Shown one piece after another: positions 47,917 through 56,243 of a stretch of DNA of 64,000 bases (its first letter is position 1; every line of letters begins with the position of its first letter). This DNA comes from Sorangium cellulosum So0157-2 (GTDB lineage Bacteria > Myxococcota_A > Polyangia > Polyangiales > Polyangiaceae), in the NCBI RefSeq assembly GCF_000418325.1, contig NC_021658.1, forward strand, positions 9,376,001 through 9,440,000. The letters run 5' to 3'. The notes under the pieces were generated by a model. It saw nothing but the letters and a program-made list of their open reading frames with translations, did no database searches and was not told the DNA's origin. Position numbers and translations under genes: made by a program.

Positions 47917-49890
47917 ATGAGACGTAGAACACCTTCCCGCCGTACGCCGGGGGCGCCTGCCCTCGGTTCCCGCCTCGCCGCGCTCGCGCCGGCCGCGCTG
48001 GCCGCGCTGGTCGCCCTGGCAGCCGCGGCGCCCTCCCCCGCCCTCGCCGCCGGCGCGCCGATCGCGGCGCCGCTCGTCGAGTCAAAATGGCTCAAGCTCG
48101 ATGGAGTCCCGAAGGAGTGGCCGGTGGCGCTCACCTCCCTCGGCGTCAAGGTGAAGGGCAAGCCGAGCAAGGCCGACCTCGCCGCGCAGGTGGCCATCGC
48201 CTACGACGACGCGCGGGTCTACGTGGCGGCCGACGTGACCGATGACGCGCTGCGCGGCGGCGCGGACCACGTGAAGCTCGTCCTCGGCTTCCCGGGCGGG
48301 AAGGTCCAGGAGGTCGCGCTCTACCCGGGACAGCCGGGCAAGAGCCGGGGCATCGTGAAGCTGCCGGGCGGCAAGGAGGCGGCGGGGGCGAAGGTGATCG
48401 AGGCGCCGCGGGCCGGCGGGTACACGCTCGAGGCGAGCGTCCCCTGGTCGGCGTTCCCCGAGGCGGCGACGACCCGGGTCGGGCTGCGGGCGGGGCTCTT
48501 CGTCCACGACGCCGACGGCGCCGGCGGGGTCGACGCGATCGTCGGCAGCGCCGCCTCGGAGGCGTACGCGTCGCTGTCGCCGCTCGCGACCGAGCCCGAG
48601 CTCGCGGTCATCGACGGCCTGCTGAGGAGCAAGGGCATCCGCAGCGCCCCGAAGTACGACCTCGTCGCCGACGTCGCCGGCGACGCGATGCGGGAGCGGG
48701 TGACCGTGTACGAGCGGTACCTGGTCGTCCTCGGCCCCGGGTTCCGGAAGGGCGCGCAGTACTACTTCGAGGACCTCGGGGTCGACGCCGGCGAGGGGAT
48801 GGTCCCGTCGCTCACCGCGCGCGACCTGACGGGCGACGGCCAGGCCGAGCTCATCCTGAGGAAGCGCACCGGCAGCGGCGCCAAGTACCGCGAGGTGATG
48901 CACGTGCTGCAGTTCGGCGCCGGCGACACGCCGAAGCCGATCTTCCAGCACGAGGTCGCGATCTCGACGGACAAGGGCTCGGTCGTCAACGACGTCGAGC
49001 TCGTGCCCGACGGCGCGAAGATGGCGATCCGCATCGAGCCGGGCAAGGCGACCCGGTACGACGCGAGCAACTACGCGGAGGGGGTGGAGCAGACGTACGA
49101 CCCGCTGCTCTTGCCGTGGGGGCCCATCAAGTCGCAGCTCTACAAGCTGACGGGTGGGGTGTTCACGAAGGCGAGCGAGCAGCGGCAGGCGCCGGCCGCG
49201 GCCGCGCGCCCGGCGGCGGCGCGCGCCGAGGAGCCGCGGGCCGCGGCGAAGCCGGCCGGGCTGTCGCCGGCCGAGATGCTCGACAAGGTGTACGCGCTCT
49301 ACCGGCGCGATCGCGGGGCGTCGTCGAGCAAGCCGCGGTTCGACCTCGGCGCCGACGTGGCCGGGGGTCGCGAGCCCGAGCGGGTGCTCCTGCACGACCG
49401 CGACCTCGTCGTGTTCGGCAAGGGCTTCCGGGGCGGCACGGGGTACGCGTTCATGACGCTGGCGCAGTTCGCCGCTCCGGGCGACATCCGCTCGGTGCGC
49501 GCGCTCGATCTCACCGGCGACGGCAAGGCGGAGATCATCGTCCACGGCACCGTCCGCGCGGCGGCGCCCAAGGACGCGGGCGGCGCCACGGTGGACCGCG
49601 ACGTGGTGCTCATCTTCCGGCTGGAGGGCGAGGGCATCCAGCGGGTCTTCGCGGCCGAGGTCGGGCGCAGCATCGGCGACAAGAAGATCGTCGGCGAGCT
49701 CAAGTTCGTGCGCGCGAACGACAAGGTGGGGATCGAGCTCGCCCCCGGGCGGGCCGTCGAGTGGACGGAGCAGACGTACCCGTTCAACCAGGACAAGGGC
49801 CCTGTCGGCGGCTTCGAGCCGCTGCTCCTGCCGTGGGGGGGCGCGCAGCCGGTGCGGTACGTGTGGAACGGGTCGGCCTTCGCCAAGTAG
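47917..49890 (+). CDS. Exported protein with CBM9-like domain and FG-GAP-like repeats
   Basis: 657 residues from the ATG at 47917, chosen because the following 45 residues form a long Arg-rich signal peptide ending in SPALAAG. Residues about 50-200 resemble a CBM9-like beta-sandwich (WLKLDGVPKEW, VAIAYDDARVYVAADVTDDAL, LEASVPWSAFPE). Two similar modules follow with acidic calcium-loop phrases, TARDLTGDGQAELILRK and RALDLTGDGKAEIIVHG, joined by an Ala/Pro-rich linker near 430-460. CBM9-like domains bind sugars or sit in adhesins; here catalysis is not expected. The gene follows the P-type ATPase on the same strand after 225 bp, so it may be separately transcribed. A hairpin at 49981 ends it. 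Confidence 0.75.
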   Translation: MRRRTPSRRTPGAPALGSRLAALAPAALAALVALAAAAPSPALAAGAPIAAPLVESKWLKLDGVPKEWPVALTSLGVKVKGKPSKADLAAQVAIAYDDARVYVAADVTDDALRGGADHVKLVLGFPGGKVQEVALYPGQPGKSRGIVKLPGGKEAAGAKVIEAPRAGGYTLEASVPWSAFPEAATTRVGLRAGLFVHDADGAGGVDAIVGSAASEAYASLSPLATEPELAVIDGLLRSKGIRSAPKYDLVADVAGDAMRERVTVYERYLVVLGPGFRKGAQYYFEDLGVDAGEGMVPSLTARDLTGDGQAELILRKRTGSGAKYREVMHVLQFGAGDTPKPIFQHEVAISTDKGSVVNDVELVPDGAKMAIRIEPGKATRYDASNYAEGVEQTYDPLLLPWGPIKSQLYKLTGGVFTKASEQRQAPAAAARPAAARAEEPRAAAKPAGLSPAEMLDKVYALYRRDRGASSSKPRFDLGADVAGGREPERVLLHDRDLVVFGKGFRGGTGYAFMTLAQFAAPGDIRSVRALDLTGDGKAEIIVHGTVRAAAPKDAGGATVDRDVVLIFRLEGEGIQRVFAAEVGRSIGDKKIVGELKFVRANDKVGIELAPGRAVEWTEQTYPFNQDKGPVGGFEPLLLPWGGAQPVRYVWNGSAFAK

Positions 49891-49980
49891 GCGGGTAGAG
49901 GGCCTCGCGGGGTCACACGCCTCCATCGCCTTTCGGGGTGTGCGCGCGCCGCACCGGCTGCGGCGGGTAACTGCCGCGGT

Positions 49981-49999
49981 GGATGCGACCGGCGCATCC
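49981..49999. terminator. Hairpin between convergent genes
   Basis: GGATGCG (49981-49987) and its exact complement CGCATCC (49993-49999) flank a 5-base loop. It lies between the stops at 49890 (plus) and 50026 (minus), so it can serve both genes. No T-run follows. Confidence 0.5.
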
Positions 50000-50025
50000 G
50001 CCTCGGCGGTTCATCTCTCGCTCGA

Positions 50026-51366
50026 TCAGCGCGATCGGCGCTCGAGTCCCCGATCGAAGGGGTCGCCTCCGCTCGGGAGCTCGCGGGCTTGCCCGCTCAC
50101 GCGCCCGGAGCCGCGCGCGAGGGCGTACGCGATGCCCGAATCGAGCGTGGACCGCACCAGGATCCCGCCCAGATCCGCCCCGAGCTCCACGAGCGCCCGC
50201 GCGATCGCGGGCTGGATCCCCGTCACGAGCACCTGCGCGCCGAGCAGATTCACCGCCCGCGCCGTCCGCACCAGCGCGCTGGCGACCTGGGTGTCGATGG
50301 TCGGCACGCCTGTAACGTCGAGGATCACCATGGAGGCCTGGTGGGCGACGATGCCTTCCAGCAGGGTCTCGAGCACCTGCTGCGCCCGGGGCGCGTCGAT
50401 GTTGCCGACGAGCGGCATCACCACCACGCCGCGCGCGATCGGCAGCAGCGGCGTGGAGAGGGCGCGCAGCCTGGCCTCCTGCAGGCGGATGATCTCGTCC
50501 TGGAGCCGCTGAGCCTCGGCCTCGGCCGCTCGGCTCTCGGTGACCTCCACGGAGATGCCGCACACCGCATACAGCCTCCCTCGTGAATCGAGCAGCGGGA
50601 ACCTCGTGGTCACGAAGTAATGGGTGCGGCCCTCGAGCAGGAGCTGCTCCTCCATGACGAGCGGCGCCTCCGTCGCGATGACCTGCCGCTCCGACTGCTC
50701 GAGACGCTCGGCGAGCTCCGAGGGCACGACGTCGCGAGCGGCGCGCCCGAGCACCGCCTCGCGGGAGAGGCCCATGAGCCGCTCGAAGTGCCTGTTGACG
50801 AGCGCGTAGCGGCCGTCCAGATCCTTGACGTAGACGGCGCTGGGCGCGTGCTCGACGATTGCGGTGACGAATGCCGCGCCGTCCTGGTACGCCTTCTCGG
50901 CGCGCATCCTGTCCGTCACGTCGAGGTTGATCCCGATCACGTAGCGCGCGCCGCCCACGTCGGCCCGCGACATCCTGGTCTCGGTCCAGACGGTGCGGTC
51001 CTCGGCGCGCTCCAGGCCGGCGTCGGCCGTGTCGTACGGGGTCGGCGCCATGATCACGCATTCGCCGCTCCGGATCACCCGATCGAAATGGGCGGTGTAC
51101 CCGCCCGCCACGGCCACCGGATCCTCGTACATATTGTGCTTGCCGACCATGGCTTCCTTCGACGGCACGGCCAGCATCTCGCGGTTCCGGCGGTTGATGT
51201 CCGCCAGGACGCCGTCGGCGCGGTAGAGAGCCGACGGGACGGGCAGGTGCTCGAAGACGGCCTGGTACAGGGCCGCCTGCGCCTCCGCGGCCTGGGCGCG
51301 CTGCTCCAACGCCTTGATCTCACGGCGGAGCCGCTCCAGCTCAGCCTGCATTCCCTCGATATCCAC
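50026..51366 (-). CDS. PAS-PAS-STAS protein (RsbR-like stressosome type)
   Basis: 446 residues. A short coiled coil (1-32) is followed by two PAS domains, about 33-160 (VFEHLPVPSALYRADGVL) and 165-280 (IVEHAPSAVYVKDLDGRYALVNRHFE, with LYAVCGISVEVTE at its end). A helical linker (AEAQRLQDEIIRLQEARLRAL) leads to a STAS domain at 300-415 with VMPLVGNIDAPRAQQVLE and LDVTGVPTIDTQVASAL, the signature of RsbR proteins, whose Thr residues in this loop are phosphorylation sites. Such proteins form stressosomes or feed partner-switching modules. No RsbS, RsbT or anti-sigma gene is adjacent, so the partners are encoded elsewhere. The double PAS suggests sensing of a small ligand or redox state. It is monocistronic. 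Confidence 0.9.
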   Translation of the reverse strand: MDIEGMQAELERLRREIKALEQRAQAAEAQAALYQAVFEHLPVPSALYRADGVLADINRRNREMLAVPSKEAMVGKHNMYEDPVAVAGGYTAHFDRVIRSGECVIMAPTPYDTADAGLERAEDRTVWTETRMSRADVGGARYVIGINLDVTDRMRAEKAYQDGAAFVTAIVEHAPSAVYVKDLDGRYALVNRHFERLMGLSREAVLGRAARDVVPSELAERLEQSERQVIATEAPLVMEEQLLLEGRTHYFVTTRFPLLDSRGRLYAVCGISVEVTESRAAEAEAQRLQDEIIRLQEARLRALSTPLLPIARGVVVMPLVGNIDAPRAQQVLETLLEGIVAHQASMVILDVTGVPTIDTQVASALVRTARAVNLLGAQVLVTGIQPAIARALVELGADLGGILVRSTLDSGIAYALARGSGRVSGQARELPSGGDPFDRGLERRSR

Positions 51367-51699
51367 GCGCCCCCTGGGTCATCGTGCCTGCACCGTCAGC
51401 GCGCGAATGGCCATCGCGCTCACGTCAAGTGGATTTGATGATATGCTGGACCCTTACATGGTCTGCCCAGCATTGCCAAGCCGATTTGACCCGGTGCTCG
51501 GCTGTCGCGGCTGGTGCGTGGCGGCGCTCAAACCTGCGTGGACGTGTGCTCTGACGCGCGCAAAGTAACCCGCGTGCGCCCGATATAGGCGCGGCGGAGG
51601 CTCGCCCGCGCCTGGCGGGCGGGGCCTCTCGCCGCCCCGCGCATCACCGACGGTCCGCGTCGCCCGGTTCATCTCGTTCGGCATTCGCTTCAGCGGCGC
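51367..51699. other. Intergenic region upstream of the PAS-STAS gene
   Basis: No gene is supported. The first 150 bp are low in GC for this genome and probably hold the PAS-STAS promoter (minus strand), but no clear boxes were read. The rest grades into the degraded gene at 51700. Confidence 0.45.
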
Positions 51700-52280
51700 C
51701 CGTGCCGCCGCGGGCTCGGCGCGCGACGGGGTTCGAACGTCGCGTCGATCGTGGCGCTCGGAGATCGTGAGCTCCGGGACGTCGGCTGTGAGCCGGACGT
51801 GGTGCTCGACGGCCCCGCGGCGCTCGTGCTCGTCGAGGTCAAGCTCGGCGCACCTCTGGGCGCGGATCCGATGCAGTGACCCACCCCGGCGTCGGGAGCG
51901 GATTCAAGGACTCCTGGAGCGCGGCTCGGTATGGAGTCTGGTACAAGCTCGATACGTGCTCGGTGCTCCCGGGCAGGTGGGTCGAGGGCGAGTTCTCCGA
52001 GTCCGGGAAGTTCGGCAAGGGAGGCCGGTGGCACGCCCGGCGCGTCCCGCTCGTGGAGCTGCTCGACGAGGAGCGCATCCGGTCGCTCGTGACAGACCCG
52101 CTGCGAAAGAAACATGCCGAGGTGTTCGCCGCGGGCCGTTGATCCGCCGATCCGGAGCGGCTCCTCCTGGCTCCCGACGAAGCGCTGCGGCTGCTCCCCG
52201 ACGACTACCTGCGCTCGCTTCCGACAGACGTGCAGGCGAAGATCCGCGCTCGGCTCGACCCCCGACCCGAAGACGGGTGA
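51700..52280 (+). pseudogene. Remnant of a nuclease-like gene
   Basis: Three consecutive open pieces on the plus strand read like one decayed gene. Piece 1 (to the stop at 51877) ends with CEPDVVLDGPAALVLVEVKLG, a D...ExK core as in PD-(D/E)XK nucleases. Piece 2 (GTG 51876 to 52142, 88 residues) contains WYKLDTCSVLPGRWVEGEF and RVPLVELLDEERIRSLV. Piece 3 (to the stop at 52280) reads EALRLLPDDYLRSLPTDVQAKIRARL. The pieces overlap or abut and are in different phases. Each may be a small real gene, but the abutting layout and lack of starts favour decay. The family is not named with confidence. Confidence 0.4.
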
Positions 52281-52299
52281 CGGAGCGCGCGTCCGGCGC

Positions 52300-52550
52300 C
52301 TACCGCTCGTCCGCCATGCGCCGGCGGCGACGGCGCCGCGCCGCCGACGCGGCCGCGAACGCGAGGCCGAGCAGGGCCAGGGCGACGCCGCTCCACGACA
52401 CGAGCCGCAGGCGCGGGTCGGCGTCGAGCGCGACGGCCTCGTCGGCGGGCAGAGGCCGAGCGGCGCGTCGGGCTCGATGGCCTCCCGGCATGTCGGACAG
52501 ACGCGGACCGTCAAGGTCTGAGCGGCAGCGGTGTGGGCGCCACGATCCAT
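52300..52550 (-). pseudogene. Small zinc-ribbon membrane protein with a 1-nt deletion
   Basis: The ATG at 52550 opens a frame with VCPTCREAIEPDAPLGLCP, a half zinc ribbon. About 34 codons in, the frame loses its coding character, while another frame continues with ADEAVALDADPRLRL, a hydrophobic segment (VSWSGVALALLGLAFAAAS) and an Arg-rich stop-transfer tail. Adding one base in the C-run at about 52447-52449 joins both into one 83-residue protein. It lies 30 bp downstream of the sigma-factor remnant on the same strand, a layout common for ECF sigma genes and small membrane partners. A sequencing error is possible; otherwise it decayed together with the sigma gene. Confidence 0.55.
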
Positions 52551-52580
52551 GACCCGTCCTTCCGGATCCGGCCGTGAAGG

Positions 52581-53027
52581 TTACCCGTCATTCGACGGGT
52601 CACCCCTCAGCGCGAGGCGCAGCGCGCGCAGCTCGTCGTCCACGTCCTCGACGCGCGCGACCGTGCGCGCCACCTCCTCGCGGAAGGTTCGCTGATAGCG
52701 ATCGTACAGGCGCGAGGTCGCGGTCTTCACCGCCTCCACGCTCATGCCGAGCGCCGCCGCGACCTCCTTGTGCGGCCGCTCCTCCACTTCGCCGGTGAGC
52801 CGTCCCCTGAGCGCCTCGAAGACCCGCGCCTGTCCGGTCTGCGCGTAATGATCTTGCAGCACGGCGAGCGTGCGCTCGATCAGGTCCATGGCGAAGCGCC
52901 GCTGGTAGAGCGCCTCCGGCGTGAGCAGGTGACCCGCCGCGTACGCGCGCACGTCCGCCGTCGAGCCGCGCCCGGGGGGCTGAAGCCGAATACGCCTCGG
53001 TCCCGGCGATGGGTAGGCTTGGCGCAT
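52581..53027 (-). pseudogene. C-terminal half of an ECF-type sigma factor
   Basis: From about residue 27 the sequence follows the C-terminal part of a long sigma-70/ECF subfamily common in myxobacteria and planctomycetes. It has LTPEALYQRRFAMDLIERTLAVL, a helix-turn-helix of region 4 (HKEVAAALGMSVEAVKTATSRLYDRY) and the closing REEVARTVARVEDVDDELR. Region 2, which binds the -10 element and core polymerase, is absent: upstream sequence runs into the neighbouring DUF6968 gene and has no sigma similarity. The fragment may still be expressed (ATG 53027 gives 148 residues), but it could not work as a complete sigma factor. It is probably a truncated relic left by a rearrangement. Confidence 0.7.
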
Positions 53028-53038
53028 CCGTGGGTCGC

Positions 53039-53311
53039 TCAGTCGCCCTCCTTCGTTCGCGGCTCGAGGGGCGGATCGAGCGCATCGCCATGGCCCCCGC
53101 GCAACACGATCGCGGCGTGCTGGGCTCCGTGCTCGACTGCATTGAGAGGATCCATTCCGTAGGTGGTGAATGGACGCCCATCGAGGTCTACAGTGACAGC
53201 CCAAGGCCACTCTTTCTCCGGCGGGTTTCGGGTCGGCTCGTGGATTCGGACCGGGATATCGCGCGGCTCGCCGTCGTCTGGGGTCACCCTGAACGTTAGC
53301 TCGATCATCAC
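53039..53311 (-). CDS. DUF6968-like small protein
   Basis: About 90 residues. A near-perfect ribosome-binding site (AGGAGGTG) precedes a GTG/ATG start pair at 53311/53308. The protein reads MIELTFRVTPDDGEPRDIPVRIHEP, then WPWAVTVDLDG and a helix with DPLNAVEHGAQHAAIVLRG, a small alpha-beta fold seen in the uncharacterised DUF6968 family. It is soluble and has no signal peptide. It ends 11 bp upstream of the sigma-factor fragment. No function is known for the family. The strong ribosome-binding site and clean codon pattern support a real gene. Confidence 0.75.
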   Translation of the reverse strand: MMIELTFRVTPDDGEPRDIPVRIHEPTRNPPEKEWPWAVTVDLDGRPFTTYGMDPLNAVEHGAQHAAIVLRGGHGDALDPPLEPRTKEGD

Positions 53312-53330
53312 TTACACCTCCTGTCGCAGT

Positions 53331-53540
53331 CTACGAGACATTGACTGTATTCGTAGTGGGTCCAGCAGTGACCGTTACGACCAGCCTTCCAGGAAGAACG
53401 CGACTACCGCCGCCAGCCCAGTCCACATGGACGCTGGTGGACGCGCCCAAAGGCACGGAGCAGTACCAGTCGGACTGGGCGCGGCCGCCTGGAGCAACCC
53501 CCATCACGCGGTCGTATATCACGGCACCGCACACCGGCAT
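53331..53540 (-). CDS. Small hypothetical protein
   Basis: 69 residues, ATG at 53540, ending 20 bp before the DUF6968-like gene. It shows YCSVPLGASTSVHVDWAGGG and VVTVTAGPTTNTVNV, a beta-rich pattern that could be the end of a surface protein or a small capsid-like domain. GC is slightly lower than in the neighbours. No family is recognised. A 68-residue open frame on the opposite strand covers the same DNA and is less protein-like. Confidence 0.4.
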   Translation of the reverse strand: MPVCGAVIYDRVMGVAPGGRAQSDWYCSVPLGASTSVHVDWAGGGSRVLPGRLVVTVTAGPTTNTVNVS

Positions 53541-53572
53541 CGAGTAGATCGCTGTCTACCCGCGAGCCGGCC

Positions 53573-53770
53573 TCACGTTTCGCCCGGCAGGCAGCAGAAC
53601 ATCGCTGCCCCCCACGCCCTTCAGCCGCCCACCTTCACGCCGCCCTCCGGGGCGCAGCGCCCGGGCTCGTTGACGATCCACGTCGCGCTCAGGCTTCCCA
53701 GCGTGGAATCTCGCACGGGCCAGGGCATCCGCGCCGCCCGGTAGGCGGCTTCGAGCCGCTGCTCCTGTTG
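53573..53770 (-). pseudogene. Tail fragment of a third Cys-rich lipoprotein
   Basis: In two frames this piece reads SLSATWIVNEPGRCAPEGGVKVGG, then a stop, then MFCCLPGET and the end. The two intact genes upstream end SLSATWIVNVPGTCTPEGG...ICCLPRER and SLSAEWEVSEQPRCTPYGG...VCCLAKPEE. The fragment is clearly the 3' end of a third tandem copy whose body was deleted and whose frame was shifted. A further piece of similarity (EAA-YR) extends upstream to about 53765. Confidence 0.75.
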
Positions 53771-53858
53771 GACTCAAACACGATCCATCCCCCGCGCCGC
53801 CCCACGAGCCCCCCTTCCTGGGCCCTGCCGCTGCCTTCATGGGACCGACGTCGCATCG

Positions 53859-54980
53859 TCATTCTTCGGGCTTTGCCAGGCAGCAGACGGTGCGCGGGTG
53901 CGGTTCTCCGCCGTACGGCGTGCAGCGTGGCTGCTCGCTCACTTCCCATTCCGCGCTGAGGCTGCCGAGCGCCGGCCCGCGCTCGACGTACAAGCAAGCG
54001 TCCCCCTCGCCGCCGGCCACCTCCTTGGTCCCGATGAGCGCGCTGTCGCTGCACGCGCGGTCCGCATAGGCGCTCACCCGCGCCTCGCACCGGCCCGGTG
54101 TCGTGGTCACGCAGCCGCACGGCGCGCAGTTTCGAGGGTCCGAGAAATCGCGTTCATAAAAGAGGAGCCTGTCCGAGAACTGCGGTGGATCGCCCGGTGC
54201 GCCAGGCGCCTCGCAGTTCCGGACACCTGGTTCTTCCGCGACGGTGCAGTAGCGCCAACCCGGCGGCACATGGGCCTCCTGCTGGTTCAGCATGCACGAA
54301 TCAATGGGGCTCGGGCAGTAGTTATCGATCACGCCGCCGAGGCACGCGACCGCGACCTGGGAAGGCCCCTCCGGGACCGGGGGCGCATCCTGAACGCGGG
54401 GCTCGCAGGCCGACTCGCTGATCGGCCCGATCCAGATCGATCCGACCTGCGACGACGGCACGGTGCCTGGCGAGGTGCAGCGTCCATCCCAGGTGCGAGG
54501 CGGATTGAACGGCGTGTTCGTCGCCTCCGGGGTCTGCTGGCAGGACGAGCTGGAGTTCGCCGCGACGGTCCTCGGCAACCCGCATGCGCCGCGGTCGCAG
54601 ACGCAGTTGCCGCAGACCGTCTGGCCGGGCTCGATCGAGCGCAACCGCGCGAAGGTGTACGGGACGAAGCTTTCAGGCCTGCCCGTGCGACGGTCGTCGG
54701 CCACGAGGTCCTCGCACGACGGCTCGGACTCCTCGGGCCCGATCCAGAAGAGCAGCGGATCCGAGAAGCTGGCTAGTCCCAGGCGGGGCACGCATTTGCC
54801 CCAGCAGGCGCCGTTGCTCGTGCCGTCGGGGTTGACGACCGGGCAGGGGTTCCACAGCTGGCCGCAGGACGGCCAGTCGTCGTCGTCGCCGCAGCCTCCC
54901 GCGCCGAGGGTGCCGGCCAGGCCGGCCAGCGCGAGCGCGCCCAGCGAGCGCAGCAGCCACCACGTTCTTCGCGATCTCAT
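53859..54980 (-). CDS. 27-cysteine lipoprotein of unknown function (copy 1)
   Basis: 373 residues. The lipoprotein signal ends in LGAGGC, and the mature part is secreted. There are 27 cysteines after the signal, including the lipid-carrying one, in a fixed order that also occurs in the neighbouring copy. Recurrent phrases are PDGTSNGACWGKCVP, SCEDLV, VCGNCVCDRGAC, NTPFNPPRTWDGRC, GSIWIGPIS, PSQVAVACLGG and PPGWRYC. No known fold or enzyme motif is visible. Twenty-six cysteines besides the anchor could form 13 disulfides, so a rigid extracellular protein is expected. It follows the second copy after 120 bp on the same strand and may share its transcript. Possible roles are a surface binding protein or a Cys-rich coat component; this is inference. 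Confidence 0.8.
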   Translation of the reverse strand: MRSRRTWWLLRSLGALALAGLAGTLGAGGCGDDDDWPSCGQLWNPCPVVNPDGTSNGACWGKCVPRLGLASFSDPLLFWIGPEESEPSCEDLVADDRRTGRPESFVPYTFARLRSIEPGQTVCGNCVCDRGACGLPRTVAANSSSSCQQTPEATNTPFNPPRTWDGRCTSPGTVPSSQVGSIWIGPISESACEPRVQDAPPVPEGPSQVAVACLGGVIDNYCPSPIDSCMLNQQEAHVPPGWRYCTVAEEPGVRNCEAPGAPGDPPQFSDRLLFYERDFSDPRNCAPCGCVTTTPGRCEARVSAYADRACSDSALIGTKEVAGGEGDACLYVERGPALGSLSAEWEVSEQPRCTPYGGEPHPRTVCCLAKPEE

Positions 54981-55100
54981 CCCGACCTCACCGCCTCCCT
55001 CGGCCCGCCCGCGACGAGCCCGCGCACGTCCTTCGCCTCCAGACGGCGCGCCCGGCGCGACGCAACCCGTCGCCCCGGCGCCCGCGATCCGCCGGCAGCA

Positions 55101-56219
55101 TCACCGTTCCCTGGGCAGGCAGCAAATCGTCGCCGCCCCCTCGCCGGGTTCGCCCACCGGCGTGCCCCCCTCCGGCGTGCAGGTCCCGGGCACGTTGACG
55201 ATCCACGTCGCGCTCAGGCTTCCGATCGCGGCGTCCGACGCTGGGTCCACGCAGACCCCTTCCCTGGGCACGCTGATGCCGACGAGCCACTCGCTGCACG
55301 CGCTGTCCCGGTAGGCGGACACGGCTGCCTCGCACTGGCTCATCTCCGGCGGCTTGCAGGAGCACGGCATGCATTCGCGCGAGTCGTTCACCGCCGTGTA
55401 GAACACCCCCAGCTTCTCCGAGTAGGTCGGCCAGGGGCTCCCCGGCGCCGCGGGCGCCTCGCACGGGATATCTTTCCCGTCCGCGCGGACACAGTGCCGC
55501 CACCCCTCCGGCAGGTGGTCCTGCTGCTGGTAGATCATGCAGAGCTGGCGGGGCATCTTGCACAGGCTCGCGACCACGCTGCTCTTGCACGCAACCGCGA
55601 CCTCGACCGCGGGCGCATCGCGGGGCACCGGCGCTTCCTCGACCACGGGCGTGCACGGCAGCTGGCGGGTCGGACCGATCGCGAACGAGCCGAGCTGCTC
55701 CGGCCCCACCCACCCGGGCGACACGCACGCGCCGTCCCAGTCCGGCGGGGGCGCGAACGGCGTCCGCGTCTCCTCGGGCCCTTCCCCGCACGTGTACAGC
55801 GGCGCGCTCGCGGTCACCTCCGACGGCAGCGCGCAGGACGGCGGGGTGCACGCGCACGTCGGACATGCGAGCTCCCCGCTGGGCGGCGCCCACCCCCTGA
55901 ACGCAGCAGGCCCGGGGGCGAGCCGCACCACCTCGTCCGTCGTCCCGGGGACGGCCCAGACGAGATCGTCGCACGACGGCGCGAGCAGGTCAGGCCCCGT
56001 CCAGACGAGCTCCGGCGGGAAGAAGGGCTTCGGCGGGTCAGGCACGCACCTGCCCCAGCAGTGCCCGTTGCTCGTGCCGTCGTCGTTGAAAATCTCGCAC
56101 ACGAGGTCCTCCGCGCAGTCGTACTCCCCGCCGCCGCCGCACCCGCCCGCCGCCGCCAGGGCGCACACGCCGAGCAGCGCTCCCCCCGCCAGCCACCGCA
56201 GCACGCTCCGCATCGTCAC
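55101..56219 (-). CDS. 27-cysteine lipoprotein of unknown function (copy 2)
   Basis: 372 residues. The lipobox is AAAGGC. The 27 cysteines from the anchor onward align one to one with those of the gene at 53859: NDDGTSNGHCWGRCVP, SCDDLV, ACPTCACTPPSC, RTPFAPPPDWDGAC, GSFAIGPTR, AVEVAVACKSS, PEGWRHC and IWV-type ending with ICCLPRER. Between the cysteines the two copies have diverged strongly, which points to an old duplication with selection on the disulfide frame. Its start codon lies 24 bp after the stop of the PEGA/TPR gene, so these genes probably form one operon. No family is recognised. Confidence 0.8.
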   Translation of the reverse strand: MTMRSVLRWLAGGALLGVCALAAAGGCGGGGEYDCAEDLVCEIFNDDGTSNGHCWGRCVPDPPKPFFPPELVWTGPDLLAPSCDDLVWAVPGTTDEVVRLAPGPAAFRGWAPPSGELACPTCACTPPSCALPSEVTASAPLYTCGEGPEETRTPFAPPPDWDGACVSPGWVGPEQLGSFAIGPTRQLPCTPVVEEAPVPRDAPAVEVAVACKSSVVASLCKMPRQLCMIYQQQDHLPEGWRHCVRADGKDIPCEAPAAPGSPWPTYSEKLGVFYTAVNDSRECMPCSCKPPEMSQCEAAVSAYRDSACSEWLVGISVPREGVCVDPASDAAIGSLSATWIVNVPGTCTPEGGTPVGEPGEGAATICCLPRER

Positions 56220-56243
56220 TTCTCCTCTCTTCGCCTCCGCCGC

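Noticed and set aside
51722-51746. tRNA T-loop-like sequence GGGTTCGAAC
   Set aside because: The flanking bases do not form a T-stem, and no anticodon or acceptor arm can be found nearby.
53341-53547. 68-residue plus-strand frame
   Set aside because: It overlaps a more protein-like minus-strand frame, lacks a ribosome-binding site and shows no family signal.
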